This document shows positions 57,591 to 64,000 of a stretch of 64,000 nucleotides of DNA, one piece after another. Within the stretch, counting starts at the first letter, position 1, and every line of letters begins with the position of its first letter. The notes beneath the pieces are model-generated. The model was not told the origin of the DNA. It did no database searches and was given only the letters and a program-made list of their open reading frames with translations. This DNA is from Taenia hydatigena. Lineage: Eukaryota > Platyhelminthes > Cestoda > Cyclophyllidea > Taeniidae. The DNA is taken from the NCBI GenBank assembly GCA_036345935.2, contig JADWOT020001576.1, positions 666 through 64,665 on the forward strand, read 5' to 3'. The translations under genes were made by a program, and so were the position numbers.

Positions 57591-60500
57591 TTTGGCAATT
57601 TGTAATTTGTTTGCTCTCTAATGACGATAGATTTCGTTGGGAGGAGTTCTATCGTTGCTAAGGACATGGCGACTAATCATTATCATTTTCGTGCTAATAA
57701 GTATTCACCGTATTTATAGATGTTATCGTGCATTTTTTTGTCCGTTTTCGTGGTAGAATTGACACTGAAGAGGAAGAAGCTGCAGCAGCAATGAGTGCGA
57801 GTCTTGCCTCCGCTATCACTTCACATATTTCTCAGGTAAGATTGGATTGTGCTTAATGAGTTGTCGCCGTCCATTTTTGTGTGCAGCGATGGAATCAAAG
57901 CGTGTTCATATGGTTGGTGGCAGTGCTGTTCACCTTTACTTGCTTTACCTGTGCTATTTTCATTACTGTGATACGCGTGTTGTTGGCGCACATATGGATG
58001 GCGGAGGAGTGGGGTGGGGGGGGCAGGACGAGGGTTGTTTGTTGTGTTGATGTGATCCCTGCTGTGAAACATGCTGTGTAGAGGGCCCTGGTGATGGCTT
58101 AATGGTAGCCTGCTCAGCTTTGATGCCATGAGTTGGTGTCTCTGAGTGAGGTAGACGCAGCAGCGGTAGGGGCGGAGGAAGAAGTGGCTAGTCGGAAGTT
58201 TGGTCATCACTACACAGACTGTACTTTGTGGCAGTCTCAATTGTTTGTCCGTTGAGGTGTTCGTTTCTTTTTTTCCTATCAGTAGTTAGGTTTGTGAATG
58301 TTAGCTTTGCAGAGCTTTGGAACCTCACATATTGGTCTTTCCATTGTTTGGTTTTTTCTCTTTTAGCTGCTACAAACTTACCTTGGTGGTTGTGATGGTG
58401 AAGTAACATCTGATGAGTGTGTGGAATGATGGGCAATGCAAGATGTTGGCGTGATTCGCGGTGGCGGTGGCGTCTCCGTCTGGATTGTGCGATGCGGTTC
58501 TCGGCATGGGCGACACGGTCTACTACTGCTATTATTGTCTCCGTCTCTTTGTCTTCGCGGGCATGGGAGGCTGGATGGGTGGGTGGCGGCGAAGGAGGGG
58601 GAAGGCTGGGGGAGCTCTGCCGTGGGTATGTGCGAAAGCGTGAAGGGGACGTTCTCTTACGACCACGGCGACGACGAATGGAAGCGCTATGGACCAGAGC
58701 CCACTGGTGGCAACTGCGGCATACTTTGTTTCCTTAGGTACGGAAATGTGTTTGCTGTGAGAGGGTGGAAGTTAATTTGTTGCTGACTGTATAGGTGATG
58801 AGTAGTGGTGCATCATCTCAGAGGAGGTAAGTAGTCGAGTAGATCCCCACTGTTGGGTGTGTTGGGCGCGAACTATTGGGGGAAGGGGGAAGAGATGGCT
58901 GTCGCGCTACTCCCACTGGTATTGCGACTTAGCCTTAGGAGTGAGAACGGGTGAAAAGGAGGGAGTGGGAAGGGCGGTGTGGGGAGTATCTAGGGTAGAA
59001 AGCTGAGGCGGTTTCCGGCCTCACCTGGGCTAATTACTATCGGGGTTGGGGTTGGGGTGGGATGTGGCGTCTCATTTCGGTGGATTGGTGGTGGTCTCTC
59101 GTGTCGGCATGAGGATTGGGTGTGCCCTTGCTGATCTGTGCTTTGCTCTTAGAAGGAGAGCGAGGAAGCATTGCTTTCTTAGAGCTCTTTTTCAACGTTT
59201 CAGGTGCAATGCGTGGCGAATACATGGAGGATGGGGCGATGGTGGGTACTCCACAGCACACCGACGGTTGGTGGATGAGGTTGTACCGACTTAACGTCCT
59301 CCGCTGTCGTGCTTTTGTCGATGCCGCCGGTGTCACTGCTGTTGTTGCGTATGCGTGAACATCACCGACGAGGACATTCGTTCCTTCATCCCACAATTCC
59401 TATCGCAACAACAGTTTCGTAAGTGCTTTGCATTTATTAGGTGTTATTAATGGCGTTTCGCCTTTCTGCAACACGTGGCGACACAAGAGCTTCAATTTAT
59501 TACAGATTCACTGGGGATAATGTGTTTTGTGTAGGTGTACAAATGAATCATCCATATCAAGTTTCGTGTCTTTCTTGGATTTATGCAAAGTGTCTATGCA
59601 GTTAACTTGCTCATTGAAATGCAAGCACTATCGTGACTTATGCAGGTAACCAAAACCAAACCAAGGGCGATGTGCTTGTAGCAGGTTGCATCAATGTTTA
59701 TTTAAAAGACGGGTTTTTTCCACGAGAAAACAGGGCTGGTAAGATGTTGTTTTTACAGTTATCAGGTTCCTTGTATCCTGAAAAGGTAGGAAGTGTTGGA
59801 GGAAAGGATGGAAATGTATATTGCAGCCTTAAAGTACTAGCAGTAGTCAGTATTTCCGGTTGAACTAATCAGTGGAAAAGCTTGAACGCATTAAAGGGTG
59901 TAAATTTTAATCTTGCCAACTGTAATTAGGGAGAGAACGCTGGTTCCTCACTGATGCGAAAGCCTAACTTGGCATTAGGAAAGGCGGTTCGGTAAGTACT
60001 TTCGAAAGACTGTCGCCTTCACTTCAAAAGTCGTTGGAAGAGGAAGTGTGGCGATTAGGTGCTGTTTAGAGCGATTGAGTCGGTTTTTCGCAGTAGTAAG
60101 GGACGATGCTTTGAAGTGTGCGTATTTCATAGTCGCTGATGAAGACTGTTTCAGCGACTGGTCTGGTACATTCGAGAAAGTTGTGACTATGGCAGTGAAG
60201 GAAACAAATTTTCTGGCAGAAATGTGAAATTGTGTCTGATTTGGCTCCACCTGGGTGTGTGACCAAGGTGGCGCTGATTACAACCATTTCTGAAGTAGTG
60301 CTATAGCCTTGATTTTCTAAATTGGATTTCTTGTGAAAAAATGGTTAGAATAATGCGAAGGTAGTAGGATGGAAATGTCAGTCACGAAATAATATTTTGT
60401 GCTCGTTTATGCAGACTTACAAAGGGTAGTAATGGGGCCGTAGAGTTGGTTGAAATGAGCCTCCCTTTTGGGTGTTGTGCAGATGTGGAAGAGGATGGGT

Positions 60501-61080
60501 AAGTAGTGATGTGTTCGAAGTGATGGGAATGGCGTCTTTTGCACTTGTAGCGAGCCAAGTGGCATGAAAGTGTCGCGGAGTGGCCTGGTGGACACATTGA
60601 GGTGAATGCTCGGACCAATTGTGGGCCCGTACGGGCGGTGGTGGTGGTGGTGGTGGCGGTAGTGCCGGGGATGGATCCCCCCTCAACGATCTACGGCTTC
60701 AATGAACAGTCTTGAGGCGCTGTTTACCGACTCACTCACTCACCCGCCAGCCCATGCCCTGCCCGGTGTCGTCGAGGACATAGGATGTTTGGAAGAGGTG
60801 ATTGAAAGTACCCTCCCGTCTGTGCAGAATACCACACGTGAACTTGTTCCCCTTCCCTCCCCTGCCCTGCCCTCCTGTCTTCCTCTCCCCTCTGCCGCCA
60901 ACGCTGGTGCTGCTTCTGCTCCCTCTGGTAATGTGAATACTTTAGTTATTATTTATTGCTGCTACCATTGATAATGCTAAACTATTGCTACCGTTGAAAC
61001 CAGTAAAGGCGCCCTCCTACCTTCCTTCCTTCCTTTTGCATATGCAGGATGTGTTGGATATTGGGGAGTGGGGTAGAGAC
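57590..61080 (+). repeat. Third, diverged copy of the first 2.9 kb of the arm
   Basis: Collinear with 1-2870 but with substitutions and indels throughout, plus an extra stretch near 59100-59600. Landmarks: the 79-base exon, the WKRYGPE segment, the TTCGCAG|TAGTAAGGGACGAT acceptor region, the GGT-repeat run and the ACCGACTCACTCACTCACCC block. The stretch at 59340-59420 contains an isolated coding-like NITDEDIRSFIPQF frame before GTAAG. The copy predates the split of the two near-identical arms. Confidence 0.75.
57757..58081 (+). CDS. Two-exon acidic/membrane-segment fragment, frame intact
   Basis: Exon 57757-57835 (DTEEEEAAAAMSASL...HISQ), a 51-base GT-AG intron, and exon 57887-58081 join in frame. 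The second exon reads RWNQSVFIWLVAVLFTF and onward through a hydrophobic span (to about LLAHIWMAEEW), then a Gly-rich turn and a stop. This is the only one of four copies in which the spliced frame runs through the hydrophobic segment. No start codon is defined, so it would be an internal or 3' part of a gene, and upstream exons are not recognised. A single-pass membrane protein fragment is the plain reading. Confidence 0.35.
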
Positions 61081-64000
61081 ACCACACCGCTATTGAATAC
61101 TGTGGAGTTTATCAAAAACCTGTGATGGGATGGTGACTGTCAGTGCTGCATTGACCTCAACTTCGAGCATTTACCGTATGTTCACAACCATTCTGCAAAG
61201 AATGCCTTTCTTGTGTGTTTTGCTGGAACCAGGCGGATCTGTGCTGCTACTTGTACAGAAGGCTATTTGTGCATCATCCACGTAGTCATTCACAGGAGCG
61301 CAAAGTAGATACATTGCTCTGGCTGGTTCTACTGGATGATGATGCATGCTTACATCCATGTTTACTCACACGATGGCAGTGGATGGCAGCTACGCACATT
61401 GTAGTCCTCAGTGGAAGTGTCGAAATCTCGGCTGCGTCTACCTCTCACGGGGGGCAGACTTGGCTCCCAGTTTAGCTTTCCTTGGTGCAGATCTCTCTGT
61501 TGTCTCAAAAACCTCTCGATTAGTTTGATTTTACCATCACAAATCTCGCTGTGGACTTACGAGATGGTCTGCGTCTGGTGTAAGTCATCAGCAGCACCTT
61601 TTTACTTATGTGCTTATAAGTAGTTGACGCTTTGGACTCACCCTGAGTAGGAATGTGGTTGCTTGGTCGAATAGGTTTCCAGATTATTATTTTGAAGTAA
61701 ATCATCGGCCCTTGTGGCCATCTTCTGCGAGGTGCTGCCGTCCCACACTGTCTTGCCTCTGATTGTGTGAGTGAAGTGGAGAGTCTTTTCTCTTTTGTCC
61801 GATGTCTTTGTTCTACTGCGTAATCCCGATCGTCACAAACCTCATTAGTGTAGGAAGGCCCTACTGCGTCAACTTGTTACGTATGTGTTCTGTTTCTCTT
61901 GACACTTCAACATTCACATCCACGCATCCACCATTCGCACCTAACGCCTTCTTATAGCTGAGGGAGAGCTGTCATTTGGCATAAGTGCATGTTGAGCCGT
62001 TTTCAAGATTCGATGTTCTGAAGCAATGTTTGCGAGAATCGTTGAGTTGACAGAATCCATCGCCATCCGGGTATGCTGGCGGTTGAGGTGAGGCGATTAC
62101 GTGACCTTCGCACAAAACAGCGCGAATGGATGCATTCCCTTCTATCCCTTGAACTTCGGCACTACACTATTAGCTTTTCCACCTCTCATTCATGTCCTTG
62201 CATGTCTCATTCTACATCACATTTCTTATTTCATCCCTATGTCAATGGCGTTAGCATAATTAGTTTTCTCTTTAAAACAAATCAGAATCACTGACCTTCT
62301 GCCCCACGTGGCAATTAGTATATGCAACATCTTTGATTAGGGGAACTTGGTGAACACCTGAAGCAGCATTTCTGGCTGGGGATGGATTCTGTCAACACGG
62401 CAATACTCACAAGCATCGATTCGGTACATTCAATCTTGGAAATAACTCAACAGGTACTCGAGCAGAATGCTGTTCGCTGGCGCTTTATCTCTTGCCATCC
62501 AAAATCCACTTCGAATTGTATGACACTGCATGAAGCAGGCGTAATTCCCCGCACAATTTTTAGCCCACAGTAATCAATTCTTTCCCTCACGGACCCGGGA
62601 TTTACTTCCAAGGATGTTCCGCTGAGGTTTCTGCACGTCATTACACCACATCAGATTGTAGTTATCACCATCCTGCCAAGCAATTTGGATGAAAAGACAG
62701 ATGATTAGAAAGTGTTTGTCAAAACTATCGCGAGTTTTGATACATCTGATGATTGTCCACTGGTCGCTACGCCAGTGGATTGGCGACTGCATTGTGTGTC
62801 GAGGAGCGCGCACCTGGATACATCAATTTGAAGGAATTGCTGCGATCCGCTCCCTACGACCTACAGTTCAGGAGCACCACCGCTTCTTTCTACAGACGCT
62901 ATTTTCTTCTGTGATTACCAGGTCAAATCTATTCCTCTTCTTTGGCGTAACGTTCTTTCCTTTTCTCGCTAATGTGGCGGCTTGTAAAACATTCAGTGTA
63001 GACTAGTTGTGAATAAAGTGGCTAGATGGCAGGCAGCAAGTGGTATTAGCGAATACGACAGTTTCGACCAGTGCGATGCATTCCGAAGTATTCACTTCAA
63101 CGCATGCATCATGACGACTGTACGCAGAACAGGCAGAAAATCAGTAACAACTCTCCCTATCATAATGGCACAACGATGTCTTTGAATCGTCACTGCGTTT
63201 AGGCCTGCCAGGACATTGGGTAGGCCGACTAAATTAAAGCATTTAAAGCAGCAGTTCTCTTCATGCCTTAATTTCTTTATTCAAGAAATATCAAAGCAGG
63301 TGTTTGGAGACAAATAATTACCAGGGCTGATGATCAGAAGCCACGGCTGTCCCCATTTGTGGCATTTTACAACGAGAAAGCGTTGCATCACAATTAGATA
63401 TCGCGCAGTCCACGTATTTAAGTCGCGGGTTGAAGGCGTGATTAAATTTAGGCGACAGGCAAAGGCACAATATGTAGGCATTGTGATGGGATCAGTCTAA
63501 TCCCTCTCACAAGGGTCGTGTTCTTTGGTCCTTGTCGTTCCCGTCACGCTAGGCATCGGTGCGCACATCCCTCGGTGATGCCAGACTTCAGTTCTCTGTT
63601 CCATTAGGCATTTGCACCACGAGTCGATCAATGCTAAGGATTCCACCGCATTGAGCTACTACGTGTCTGGCAATGAAGATCGCTTAAATGTTTGTTGGAG
63701 ATTGTGTGCCCGATGTTTGACAGAAGTTTATGTTGCGAAACGCGCAATGGGAAAATGAATGCCTGAGCTTTGTCAAAATCAAGAACATTAAGTTAGTATC
63801 TTTTATGACGCACACTTATAAGTTGTCAGCTTAGCGTTTCTTTGAGCCCACAGATTATGATTGGCATCTGTGAGCGGAGGTCTACTGCACAATTTGATGT
63901 GACTAGCCTGCTCAGCCCATTTGGGATGTCCAAAGGCATGGTGGTAGGGCAGCAACTTTTGTTGGACCTCAACTACTCTCCGCCAATCCTCGCAGCCCGA
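61081..64000. other. Region without recognisable gene
   Basis: Short ORFs only. 62382-62573 has a possible exon (MDSVNTAILTSIDSVHSILE, then CAG|GTACTC). 62073-62294 begins with a charged helical stretch (VEVRRLRDLRTKQREW). Neither has a recognised domain or a second copy here. Confidence 0.35.

Overview
This is a eukaryotic window. Short GT-AG introns, TATA boxes, AATAAA/ATTAAA signals and long repeat-rich gene-poor stretches are visible; bacterial operons and ribosome binding sites are not. A parasitic flatworm, probably a tapeworm, is my best guess. It rests on compact introns, a short TG...CA solo LTR of the kind described for taeniid miniature LTR elements, and small secreted-peptide genes. 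No sequence search was possible, so the organism is an inference.

Layout. (1) 1-6578 and 28010-34584 are near-identical inverted arms of about 6.6 kb, the left one cut by the window edge. They carry decayed multi-exon sequence, a solo LTR, CCAAT-containing direct repeats and two short ORFs. (2) The loop of about 21.4 kb between the arms is almost gene-free. Its one convincing gene, at 22418-22789, has a TATA box, one exon and a poly(A) signal. It encodes a 123-residue secreted precursor: signal peptide, acidic propiece, then a strongly cationic amphipathic C-terminus, which is the layout of a host-defence-type peptide precursor. Two broken relatives lie nearby on the other strand (about 20330-20830 and 19230-19300). 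(3) From about 36.2 to 53 kb, a block of roughly 9.3 kb occurs twice: A, about 36.2-43.8 kb, and B, about 45.7-53 kb. Each block has a tail-to-tail pair of an unrecognised five-exon gene (here 'gene X') and a decayed C-terminal fragment of a USP5/USP13-type deubiquitinase. (4) An AT-rich module recurs in both orientations at about 34.6-36.1, 37.7-38.4, 43.8-44.9, 47.0-47.7 and 56.1-57.6 kb. (5) 57.6-61.08 kb is a third, diverged copy of the first 2.9 kb of the arm. It keeps one reading frame across a splice junction that is shifted in the other copies. (6) 53-55.3 and 61.1-64 kb hold nothing I can name.

How it fits together. The window looks like a segmentally duplicated, rearranging region with gene birth and death. 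Of five gene X copies, two (minus strand, blocks A and B) have complete open structures, one is 3'-truncated, one is broken by a donor-removing deletion plus a stop, and one is a diverged two-exon remnant. The secreted cationic peptide family shows the same pattern: one intact gene and two wrecks. I found no rRNA, tRNA, CRISPR array or bacterial mobile element.
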